Assembly: GCA_016711295.1 (NCBI GenBank)
Contig: JADJTE010000001.1
Location: 1-64,000 of the forward strand
DNA length: 64,000 nt
DNA from: Sphingobacteriales bacterium
GTDB taxonomy: Bacteria; Bacteroidota; Bacteroidia; Chitinophagales; UBA2359
Reading direction: 5' to 3'
Below the pieces are notes generated by a model. It ran no database searches. It had not been told where the DNA came from and saw only the letters and a list, made by a program, of their open reading frames with translations. The position numbers were made by a program, and so were the translations under genes. Numbering within the stretch: position 1 is the stretch's first letter; each line of letters begins with the position of its first letter. This document shows positions 1 through 8,196 of the stretch, piece by piece.

Positions 1-189
1 ATACACAGCAACACCTAGACAAAGCCCCAATCCTCTAAATCGGATATTCGCCCAAGCCTACTGCCAAGCAGCCCAAATGGAATAAATGAGCCAAGGTGTC
101 GCTTCTGTTTCTTCGCTCCAAATGCCTGTTTCAGATTTGCTAACTGCCGAAAATGGTTTTGGGGCGCAAATACCTGCGATATTGCCGTG

Positions 190-2322
190 CTATGAAATTC
201 GGCTCCATTCGCTTTGTCCTTGCTGTCGGTCGGCGGTTTGTAAGTAGCGCAGTAGGGCTGTATGTTCGGGTTGTTGCAAATTGGGGTCGTTCTGTAGTAA
301 GTCGGCGGCGGCATTGCGTGCGTTCTGCAATATCTGCTGGTCTTTGGCTAAGTTGGCGATTCTCATTTGCAACATTCCGCTTTGTTGTGTGCCTTGCATG
401 TCGCCGGGTCCGCGCAGTTCCATATCTACTTCTGATATTTGGAAACCGTCGTTGGTTTCGACCATTGTTTGCAGGCGGCGTTTGCCGTCGGCGGTTAGCT
501 TGTCGCCCGACATAAGTACGCAGTATGATTGTTCGGCACCACGCCCGACCCTGCCGCGCAATTGGTGCAGTTGGGATAGACCAAATCGTTCAGCACTTTC
601 GATGAGCATGAGCGATGCGTTGGGAACATCTACGCCTACTTCGATAACCGTAGTAGCGACCATGATATGTGTTTCGCGATTTTTGAACCGCTGCATTTCA
701 AAATCTTTGTCTGCCGCACTCATTTGTCCGTGTACGATGCTTATCTGAAATTCGGGCGGCGGAAATGCGCGGCTAATGGACTCGTAGCCGTCCATTAGGT
801 TTTGATAGCTCATTTTTTCCGACTCGTTGATGAGCGGATAGACGATATAGGTTTGTCGTCCTTTGTTTAATTCTTCGCGTATAAACCCGAACACACGCAG
901 GCGTTGGCTTTCGCGGGCGTGGTATGTGACGATGGGTTTTCTGCCTGGGGGCAGTTCATCTATTACTGATACGTCGAGGTCGCCATATAGGGTCATGGCT
1001 AAGGTGCGCGGAATGGGCGTAGCGGTCACGACCAAGATATGGGGCGGTTGTTCGTTTTTTTGCCACAATCGAGCGCGTTGTGCCACTCCGAAGCGGTGCT
1101 GCTCGTCTACGACGACCAAGCCCAAGTTTTTGAATGATACTTCGTCTTCGAGCAGGGCATGTGTGCCAATAAGTATGTGTATGATGCCCAATTGGAGAGA
1201 TTCGAGCAGTAATCGGCGTTTTTTGCCCTTTACGGAGCCGGTCAGTAGCTCGACTTTTAACCCGATGGGTTGTACTAATTCGGTTAATTTTTCGTAGTGT
1301 TGTTGGGCAAGTATTTCGGTTGGAGCCATCATACAGGTTTGAAATCCGTTGTCGAGGGCAATTAGCATTGCGAGCAGAGCCACCATTGTTTTTCCGCTGC
1401 CCACATCGCCTTGTACGAGTCGGTTCATTTGCATACCTGTCATAGTATCGCGCCTGATGTCCTTGACTACGCGCTTTTGCGCTCCTGTTAGTTCAAATGG
1501 CAAGTGTTGATGATAAAACGTATTGAAATAATCGCCTACTTTGTCGAATTTAAAGCCTATTAATCGGTGGTGTCGGTCGGTTTTTTGGCGCAGCAGGCGC
1601 ATTTGTATCAAAAAGAATTCATCAAATTTGAGTCTATATTCTGCTTTGGCAATTACTTGGTCGTTGTCGGGTAGGTGTATATTGCGGTAGGCAGCATGTC
1701 TGCCCATCAATTGGTAGGTTTTCAGTAGGTCGGGGGGCAAAATTTCGGGTAGGTCTTGCTCTCCTATTCGTTCCCATAATGTTTTGATAAGGCGGTGTAT
1801 GCCGCGGCTGTCTAAGTTTTGGGTGCGCAGTTTTTCGGTCGAGCTATAAATGGCTTCAAATCGATTATCGAGGCTTAGGTCGGTTTCTTCGCTAATCATT
1901 TCCATTTCGGGGTGTGCGATGCTTACTTTTTGCTTGAAAAAATTAGGCTTGCCAAAGACCATATAATCCGTATTTCGCCTTATATATTGCTGCATATACG
2001 ATATACCTTTGAACCAAATTAGTTCTATCAAACTACCTTCTTGGTCGCGCAGGGTGGCGGTAAAGCGTTTGGCGGTTTTGCCGTCATTGATGGCTTCTAT
2101 ACCTATGATGGTGCCGCGCAGCTGTATGTATTGGGTATCGGGTGTTATATCGCGTATGACATATAATTTTGTTTTGTCGACATAGCGAAATGGGAAATGG
2201 TGTAGCAAATCGCTGAATGTAAACAAATTGAGTTCTTTGCCCAACACTTCGGCGCGTTTGGGTCCTACGCCTTTGAGATAGCTAATAGGCGTATCTAATA
2301 GGGATAATCTTTCTTCGTACAC
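190..2322 (-). CDS. recG: ATP-dependent DNA helicase RecG
   Basis: RecG is a monomeric superfamily 2 helicase that remodels stalled replication forks and branch-migrates Holliday junctions in the cytoplasm. The 710-residue product has the usual family length. The N-terminal wedge region starts with a helix-hairpin-like KGVGPKRAEVLG near residue 18. The helicase core shows Walker A GDVGSGKT near residue 305, the DEQH Walker B box (VVVDEQHRFG) near 405 and motif III TATPIPRTLAMT near 435. The C-terminal helicase half has QLRGRVGRG. The start at 2322 gives the family-typical N-terminus and lies just after a good Bacteroidota promoter on the same strand. It is transcribed divergently from rel. 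No frame disruption is seen. Confidence 0.96.
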   Translation of the reverse strand: MYEERLSLLDTPISYLKGVGPKRAEVLGKELNLFTFSDLLHHFPFRYVDKTKLYVIRDITPDTQYIQLRGTIIGIEAINDGKTAKRFTATLRDQEGSLIELIWFKGISYMQQYIRRNTDYMVFGKPNFFKQKVSIAHPEMEMISEETDLSLDNRFEAIYSSTEKLRTQNLDSRGIHRLIKTLWERIGEQDLPEILPPDLLKTYQLMGRHAAYRNIHLPDNDQVIAKAEYRLKFDEFFLIQMRLLRQKTDRHHRLIGFKFDKVGDYFNTFYHQHLPFELTGAQKRVVKDIRRDTMTGMQMNRLVQGDVGSGKTMVALLAMLIALDNGFQTCMMAPTEILAQQHYEKLTELVQPIGLKVELLTGSVKGKKRRLLLESLQLGIIHILIGTHALLEDEVSFKNLGLVVVDEQHRFGVAQRARLWQKNEQPPHILVVTATPIPRTLAMTLYGDLDVSVIDELPPGRKPIVTYHARESQRLRVFGFIREELNKGRQTYIVYPLINESEKMSYQNLMDGYESISRAFPPPEFQISIVHGQMSAADKDFEMQRFKNRETHIMVATTVIEVGVDVPNASLMLIESAERFGLSQLHQLRGRVGRGAEQSYCVLMSGDKLTADGKRRLQTMVETNDGFQISEVDMELRGPGDMQGTQQSGMLQMRIANLAKDQQILQNARNAAADLLQNDPNLQQPEHTALLRYLQTADRQQGQSEWSRIS

Positions 2323-2338
2323 GGGCGTTTTTTAGGGG

Positions 2339-2346
2339 CAAAGATA
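2339..2346 (-). promoter_or_regulatory. Bacteroidota -7 box for recG
   Basis: On the minus strand this reads TATCTTTG, matching TAnnTTTG. It lies 17-24 nt upstream of the recG start. A TTTAC about 20 nt further upstream is a weak -33 candidate. Confidence 0.5.
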
Positions 2347-2421
2347 CGGCGTTTAGGCAGTATTTGTAAAGCATAAAAAATATTTTTGCCTAACAGACGT
2401 GCAAGCATAATATTTTTATTG

Positions 2422-2429
2422 TAAATTTG
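2422..2429 (+). promoter_or_regulatory. possible -7 box for rel-fur
   Basis: TAAATTTG fits TAnnTTTG, but no clear TTTG is seen at the expected -33 spacing. It is about 185 nt upstream of the rel start, so the leader would be long. Confidence 0.3.
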
Positions 2430-2613
2430 CTTTTTAATCCTGAACCGTAAGCAAAAATTTGTCTATACTTACTACCCACTCAAAATTATTCACCTCGTCC
2501 CCAAAAGCACAATTATATATAGATAATAAAGACAATTATATTCAGGAATAGACAACTATTGCTCGGCTACGCCACATCTGTCCGACATTCTACTTCACCT
2601 TCTAAACTATTTT

Positions 2614-5511
2614 ATGATGACCCGCCTCACCAATAAGTCCCAAATACTGCCTACCAACGCAGTTGCCATATCACAGCAAACAGAAGTAGATGTGCTGCAA
2701 GCCACCCCGCTCAAAACCGACGACACCTACACAGCCGATATTGTCCAGCCCTGCAACGAAGCAGACGATAAAGCAATATCAGATGCCTGCGAGGATTTGG
2801 TCGGAAGTGATGACACCTACACAACCGATATTGTCCAGTCCTGCAACGAAGCAGACGATAAAGCAATATCAGATGCCTGCGAGGAGTTGCTTGGAAGTGA
2901 TGACACCTACACAGCAGATATTGTCCAGCTCTGCAACGAAGCAGACGATAAAGCAATATCAGATGCCTGCGAAGAGTTGGCCGAGACCGCCGACACCTAC
3001 GCAGCAGATATTGCCCGCCTCCGAGCGGAAGTAGAAGAAGAAGCAGTGTTAGATGCCTACGAAGAGTTGGTCGAAATATGCCAAAGCCTTCCTAAAACAA
3101 ATGCGTCCGAAGACCTGAACCGCATCGAACGCGCTTTTTTGGTGGCATATCGCTCGCACAAAGGACAGACGCGCAAAACAGGCGAGCCTTATATCTTGCA
3201 CCCTATTGCGGTAGCTCGTATTGTAGCCGAAGAAATGAAACTCGATGACTCGGTATCAATAGCCTCTGCTTTGCTCCACGATGTAGTAGAAGACACCCAA
3301 ACATCATTGGGCGATATAGAAAAAGAATTTGGAGCAGTATTGGCTAAAATCGTTGATGGCTTGACCAAAATTAAGCGAGTGAGTAAAAAGCAGACAGAAA
3401 ACGCAGAAAAAAATGCCCAAGAGTTAGCCAAAAAACAAGAGCGGGAAGCCGAAAAAGAAGCCCACCTACGACGCAAATTTCAAAAACAAACCGGACAATT
3501 AGACAAATTAACAGCAGACACAGAGCAAACAGCACCACCCACCGATAATACCCAAAAATTAGACCACGCAAGCCAGTTCCAAGAAATTCAGCAAAAAAAA
3601 GGGCTTTTTATAGACAAAGCCCGCAACCTCAAAAAGGTATTGCTGACCTTAGCCGAAGATGTACGCATCATTATCATCAAAATTGCCGACCGCTTGCATA
3701 ATATGCGCACGATGGATTCGATGCTGCCTCGCAAACAATTAGAAATAGCCTCCGAAACTATCTATATCTATACGCCTATCGCACACCGATTAGGCTTATA
3801 TCGCATCAAATCGGAACTTGAAGATTTGTGCATGAAATATACCGCCCCCGACGAGTACAAAGAAATAGCCCGAAAACTTGCCGCTACCAAAACCCAGCGC
3901 GAAGCTCAAATTAGAGGCTTCATCGAGCCGCTCCGACAAAGACTTATCGAAGAAGGTTTGCCTACTTTCCGTATATTTGGCAGAGCCAAGCATATCTACT
4001 CTATTCACAACAAAATAAAAACAAAAAATGTGCCTTTCGAAGGCATATTCGACTTGTTCGCTATACGTATCGTTATCGATGTGCCGCCCGGCAAAAACGA
4101 ACGCGAGTATTGCTTTAGAGCATACGCACTCATCACCTCGTGGTTCAGAGCTACCGGCGACAGAATGCGCGATTGGATTTCAAACCCGCGCACAAACGGC
4201 TATCAATCGCTACACGTAACAGTACTCGACAACGACAACAGACCTATCGAAATACAAATCCGAACTGAGGCTATGGACGCAATAGCCGAGCGCGGTGTAG
4301 CAGCACATTATCTTTATAAAGGAAATAATCCGAAGAGCAAAGCAGAAAAAAATAAAGATACAGAAGCTAAATTTGATGATTTTATCAAGCAAATAAGCGA
4401 CATACTCCAAAGCAACGAAACAAATATCCTCGAAGCATTGAGTGAAATACGAAATTCTATTTATGACAACGAAATATACGTATACACTCCAAATGGAGAA
4501 ACCCGCGTCTTACGAGCAGGCTCTACAGTATTGGATTTCGCATTCGATATCCATACCGACTTGGGCTGCTCATGTATAGGCGGCGAAATAGATGGCAAAC
4601 TATACCGCATCAGCCATAAATTAGAAAACGGACAACAAGTAAAAATCATTACCTCTAAAAAACAAAAACCTTCTCCCGAATGGCTCAATTTTACGGCAAC
4701 AACCAAAGCACGAGCCAAAATAAAATCGGTACTCAATAATATTGCCCTCGCCGCCGCCGCCGAAGGCGAAGAAATCCTACTGCGCAAATTAGACCACTGG
4801 AAAAAACCCACCTCAGCCAACTTTATACAACTATTGGCTGCCCGTTTCCGCTACCCCAGCCAACGCGCTTTCCTCGTCGCTATCGCCAACGGAACTTTCG
4901 ACCTACAGCAAATCAAAGCACTAAACGTAGAAGGAGAAAAAATAATAGATGCACCCAGAAACATTGCTAAACCCAAACGCGAACGCGAACCTGAACCCGA
5001 ACACAAACCCACCGACAACCCAATTTCGCCACCTAACCCCAATCTCTCCAATTCTGATGCCATACAATTATCCGGCGATTTAGATACCATGAGCTATCGA
5101 TTGGCTACTTGCTGCAAACCCGTAGCAGGCGACCAAGTATTCGGCTTTGTCACCATCAATAACGGCATCACTATACACCGAAACAACTGCCCCAATGCCG
5201 AACAAATGTATGCCCGATACCCCTACCGCATCGTCGATTTGGATTGGAACAAATCTGACAACAACGATAAATCCTTTGTCGTCAATATCCAACTAAGCGG
5301 TATCGATGATAAAGGACTCGTCAATAAAATTACCGACATTATATCAAAAGAATTAAGCATAAACATGCTGTCTATATCGCTTAGTGCCAAAGAAGGAATT
5401 TTTAAAGGCAAACTGAAAGCAGAAGTCAAAAATGCCACCGAAGCAGACCGCCTCATCAAAAGACTGCAAAAAGTAGAGGCTATACATACCGTAACCCGCT
5501 TAGGCAGGTAA
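2614..5511 (+). CDS. rel: bifunctional (p)ppGpp synthetase/hydrolase (Rel/SpoT family) with expanded N-terminus
   Basis: This enzyme makes and degrades the stringent-response alarmone (p)ppGpp. The 965 residues hold the full long-RSH layout. The HD hydrolase has LLHDVVEDT near residue 220 and IKIADRLHNMRTM near 355. The synthetase has RTNGYQSLHVTV near 528 and IEIQIRTEAMDAIAERG. The TGS domain starts near 617 (IYVYTPNGETRVL), the TCCKPV zinc-finger/CC region is near 831, and the ACT domain fills the last ~80 residues. Two parts are odd. The first ~155 residues include four 30-residue repeats. A lysine/glutamate/glutamine-rich, coiled-coil-like insertion of ~75 residues splits the HD domain near 254-329. 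The protein is about 200 residues longer than typical Rel. It is followed 23 nt later by fur, so they are probably cotranscribed. Confidence 0.93.
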   Translation: MMTRLTNKSQILPTNAVAISQQTEVDVLQATPLKTDDTYTADIVQPCNEADDKAISDACEDLVGSDDTYTTDIVQSCNEADDKAISDACEELLGSDDTYTADIVQLCNEADDKAISDACEELAETADTYAADIARLRAEVEEEAVLDAYEELVEICQSLPKTNASEDLNRIERAFLVAYRSHKGQTRKTGEPYILHPIAVARIVAEEMKLDDSVSIASALLHDVVEDTQTSLGDIEKEFGAVLAKIVDGLTKIKRVSKKQTENAEKNAQELAKKQEREAEKEAHLRRKFQKQTGQLDKLTADTEQTAPPTDNTQKLDHASQFQEIQQKKGLFIDKARNLKKVLLTLAEDVRIIIIKIADRLHNMRTMDSMLPRKQLEIASETIYIYTPIAHRLGLYRIKSELEDLCMKYTAPDEYKEIARKLAATKTQREAQIRGFIEPLRQRLIEEGLPTFRIFGRAKHIYSIHNKIKTKNVPFEGIFDLFAIRIVIDVPPGKNEREYCFRAYALITSWFRATGDRMRDWISNPRTNGYQSLHVTVLDNDNRPIEIQIRTEAMDAIAERGVAAHYLYKGNNPKSKAEKNKDTEAKFDDFIKQISDILQSNETNILEALSEIRNSIYDNEIYVYTPNGETRVLRAGSTVLDFAFDIHTDLGCSCIGGEIDGKLYRISHKLENGQQVKIITSKKQKPSPEWLNFTATTKARAKIKSVLNNIALAAAAEGEEILLRKLDHWKKPTSANFIQLLAARFRYPSQRAFLVAIANGTFDLQQIKALNVEGEKIIDAPRNIAKPKREREPEPEHKPTDNPISPPNPNLSNSDAIQLSGDLDTMSYRLATCCKPVAGDQVFGFVTINNGITIHRNNCPNAEQMYARYPYRIVDLDWNKSDNNDKSFVVNIQLSGIDDKGLVNKITDIISKELSINMLSISLSAKEGIFKGKLKAEVKNATEADRLIKRLQKVEAIHTVTRLGR
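2719..3078 (+). repeat. four in-frame 90-bp tandem repeats in the rel N-terminus
   Basis: Units begin at 2719, 2809, 2899 and 2989, each with a (C)GACACCTAC-like start, at exactly 90 bp. The first three are almost identical and encode DDTYTADIVQxCNEADDKAI plus SDACEELLGS-like residues. The fourth has diverged (ADTYAADIARLRAEVEEEAV) and runs into the HD domain, so it may be the ancestral segment that was duplicated upstream. Confidence 0.9.
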
Positions 5512-5534
5512 GCCTGCCACCAACTCAAAACCTA

Positions 5535-5990
5535 ATGACTAACAAAGAAGTAAAAAGCATATTTTCTACCTTTTTAGAAAAAAACCGACAGCGAAAAACC
5601 CCCGAACGCTACGCGGTATTGGACGAAATATATGCCCGCGCCGACCATTTCGATGCCGAAACATTATATATACACATGCGCAACAATAACCAAAATATTA
5701 GCCGCGCTACGGTATATAATACCTTAGAACTACTCGTAGCCTGCGACTTAGTAACCAAACATCAATTCGGAAAAAATGTAGCGCAATACGAAAAATCATA
5801 CGGATATAAACAACACGACCACCTCATTTGTATTGAATGTAAAAAAGTGATAGAATTTTGCGACCCACGTGTGCAGCAAATCAAATCGATGGTCGGCGAA
5901 ATGCTTAGTTTCACCATCTCGCACCACTCGCTAAACCTATACGGTATCTGTAATAACTGCGCCAAAAAACGTCATGACACAAGAGAATAA
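5535..5990 (+). CDS. Fur-family metal-responsive transcriptional regulator
   Basis: A 151-residue winged-helix repressor of the Fur/PerR/Zur class, which binds DNA when loaded with a metal ion. The N-terminal half has the recognition-helix signature ISRATVYNTLELL. The C-terminal half has the HDHLICIECKKVIEF metal/dimerisation region and a second Cys pair, CNNC, near residues 138-141, making a structural zinc site likely. Which metal or stress it senses cannot be told from the sequence. It lies 23 nt after rel, with no terminator between them. Its last 17 nt overlap a second ATG in another frame (see the next entry). Confidence 0.9.
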   Translation: MTNKEVKSIFSTFLEKNRQRKTPERYAVLDEIYARADHFDAETLYIHMRNNNQNISRATVYNTLELLVACDLVTKHQFGKNVAQYEKSYGYKQHDHLICIECKKVIEFCDPRVQQIKSMVGEMLSFTISHHSLNLYGICNNCAKKRHDTRE

Positions 5991-6036
5991 AACATACAAA
6001 ATTGCCTATCGTTTCTTTGTAGTGACCGGCTCTTGA
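5974..6036 (+). pseudogene. possible truncated start of a gene cut by the accessory insert
   Basis: An ATG overlapping the 3' end of fur opens a 20-residue frame (MTQENKTYKIAYRFFVVTGS). Its stop TGA sits at the beginning of a 17-nt motif (6033-6049) shared with a repeat at 33545. The overlap looks like a translationally coupled next gene of the fur operon whose remainder was displaced by the insert carrying the TcmP/DUF5131 genes. The product is not recognised, and a chance ORF remains possible. Confidence 0.25.
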
Positions 6037-6153
6037 ATTAAAGTAGTAAATGCGACATTCTGTGGCGCAATAACCTAATTTTCAAACTTTTAACTCCCAT
6101 TGCGCACGGCGGTAAGTTTTGACTGTTGTGTGGCGTTTTAATAGATAACTTCT

Positions 6154-7277
6154 ATGGCGAAAAAAGACGCAAAAACAAATCTTCTCAACCACTCAGAAGC
6201 AAAAGTTAGACTTCTTGGTGAGTATCTAAAAAGATACCTGAACATTATTTGTAATGACGGATATACAAAACGTATTAAAATTTACGACTTGTTCTGCGGA
6301 GAAGGCCTTTATGAAAATGGTGGCGAAGGAAGCCCACTTGTAGCAATGCGACAAATAAAAGACATTCATTTTGTAAACGTTGCTAAGGCTTCAAGCATAC
6401 CCAAAATTGATTGCCATTTTAATGACATTGAAGAAATTAAAGTCAAGAAAGTTGAGCAGTCCCTGAAAGACAAGTCATTGTATTACCCCCGAATTTGGCG
6501 ACTTGCAATTTTCAACAGAAGATTATCAACTTCAATATGAAAATCTACTTACTCAACTGCCTAATTTTAAAGCACTTAATCAAAAAGCGTTTATTTTCAT
6601 TGACCCCTACGAATACAAACATATCAAAGCAAGTCAGATAAAAAACTTGATGTCCAAAGGAAGTTCCGAGGTTCTTCTATGGCTTCCGACACAGTTTATG
6701 TATCGCTTTGCAAGTAACGGAACGCCAGAAGCGTTAAAGGATTTTATTACTGAGATAATTCCAAATTTCAATGAATGGCGACCAGGAAAGGTTCGGAATT
6801 TCATATCAGAGTTAAAGCAAGGTTTTCAAAATTTTTTAGGTGACATTTTTTTTGTTGACACTTTTACAATTCAGAGAGACCCAAACACAGTCTTTTGTTT
6901 GTTCTTTTTCACTTCTCACATAAAAGGATTTGAAAAAATGTTAGAAGCCAAATGGGAAATTGATACAGAATATGGTGAAGGATGGAATTACTCAGGGAAT
7001 CCACCAGGCTTATTTCACGAACACAAAACAAATCCACTTGAAACTAAACTGAAAATTTTTAAAATCTAAAAAGCGTTATAACGGGAAGTCTGTGAGTTCC
7101 CTGTTGAGACAAGGTTTTTTACCGAAACACACAAATGAAATTTTTTGCAATTGGCAAAACAACGGTGATTTGGATGTCGTGACTGCAACGGGTGAAAAAG
7201 CAAGAAAAAAATCATTTTACATTGCATACGAATACTTCAAAAAAGAAAATAAAAAAGTAACCTTTAACCTAAAATAA
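6154..7277 (+). CDS. tcmP: three-Cys-motif partner protein TcmP-like, two frameshifts
   Basis: TcmP-family proteins are found next to DUF5131/Gp37-Gp68 proteins; their biochemical role is not established. The family signature is visible: YDLFCGEGLYENGGEGSPL near residue 50 and FIDPYEY near 145. The frame is in three pieces. Piece 1 (6154-6540) passes into piece 2 (entered near 6490) if one C is removed from the CCCCC run at 6485-6490. Piece 2 ends at 7069. Piece 3 (to 7277) is joined by a 1-nt change in the A/T run near 7055 and adds FLPKHTNEIFCNW to the C-terminus. The corrected product is about 374 residues. Both breaks are at homopolymers, so sequencing error is as likely as mutation. It ends 2 nt before the DUF5131 gene, so the two form an operon. 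Confidence 0.75.
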
Positions 7278-7279
7278 TT

Positions 7280-8032
7280 ATGGCACAATCCAGCATAGAA
7301 TGGACTGAGATGACTTGGAACCCAACAACGGGTTGCGACAAGATTTCAGCAGGATGTAAGTTCTGCTATGCAGAAGTTATGTCAAAGCGTTTGCAAGCAA
7401 TGGGCGTTGAGAAATACAAGAACAATTTTGAAATAACCATTCACGAATACGAATTAGAAACACCATATACTTGGAAAAAACCAAAGGTTGTATTTGTAAA
7501 TTCTATGAGCGACCTCTTTCACAAAGATGTTCCGATTGACTTTATCAGGAAGGTTTTTAAAGTAATGAAAGACAATCCCCATCACGTTTTTCAAGTATTG
7601 ACAAAGAGAGCTGACATTCTAGGATATTATGATAGTGAAGGTTGGTTGGACTGGACACATAACATTTGGATGGGCGTTTCAGTAGAGAACAATAAAGTAA
7701 CTAAAAGAATTGACTTGCTTCGTGAGACAAGAGCAAGAGTTAAGTTCCTTTCTTGTGAGCCATTAATCGGTGCAATTCCCAATATGAACTTAACAGGCAT
7801 AGATTGGGTAATTGTTGGTGGTGAAAGCGGACGGAAACCAAGACCAATGAAAGAAGAATGGGTTACAGACATAAAAAACCAATGTTTAGACGCAGACGTT
7901 GCTTTCTTTTTCAAACAATGGGGTGGAACAAACAAAAAGAAAACTGGACGACTGTTGGAAGGCAAAACTTGGGACGAAATGCCCGAATTGAACTGCATAA
8001 AAATGTATAGACAAGAAAGCAAGAATACATAA
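7280..8032 (+). CDS. DUF5131 / phage Gp37-Gp68 family protein (three-Cys motif)
   Basis: A 250-residue protein of the phage Gp37/Gp68 (DUF5131) family. The N-terminus carries the diagnostic SIEWTEMTWNPTTGC and then C19-x6-C26-x2-C29 followed by YAE. This is a cluster-binding arrangement resembling a radical-SAM motif, although the spacing differs from classical CxxxCxxC. Further conserved-looking blocks are WMGVSVEN, LSCEPLIGAI, DWVIVGGESG and FFKQWGG. The intact frame and tight linkage to tcmP indicate that the two work together. The family occurs in phages and genomic islands; the substrate is unknown. A defence or nucleic-acid modification role is inference only. Confidence 0.88.
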   Translation: MAQSSIEWTEMTWNPTTGCDKISAGCKFCYAEVMSKRLQAMGVEKYKNNFEITIHEYELETPYTWKKPKVVFVNSMSDLFHKDVPIDFIRKVFKVMKDNPHHVFQVLTKRADILGYYDSEGWLDWTHNIWMGVSVENNKVTKRIDLLRETRARVKFLSCEPLIGAIPNMNLTGIDWVIVGGESGRKPRPMKEEWVTDIKNQCLDADVAFFFKQWGGTNKKKTGRLLEGKTWDEMPELNCIKMYRQESKNT

Positions 8033-8196
8033 TAATGGTTTTGCGTAAGGCGGGCTGGTGAAGCTTTGTACTCCTATCAAAGTTTAGCAATAAACTGAAC
8101 ATCTGTACTCCGAAACCTGCCCCCCCACCAACCCCAAACCATCCTTCCCCAAAAAACAACAAACAAACCAAAAACACATATAATCGCCCACAATCA

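Noticed and set aside
15..314. 99-codon minus-strand frame at the left edge
   Set aside because: It overlaps the 3' end of recG in another frame and shows no protein family. The first 189 nt hold no supported gene.
6060..7110. Hairpin-like segments around 6090-6150 and GCGTTATAAC at 7073 as integron attC sites
   Set aside because: The paired R and L boxes of an attC site could not be aligned, and the 7073 segment lies within the restored tcmP frame.
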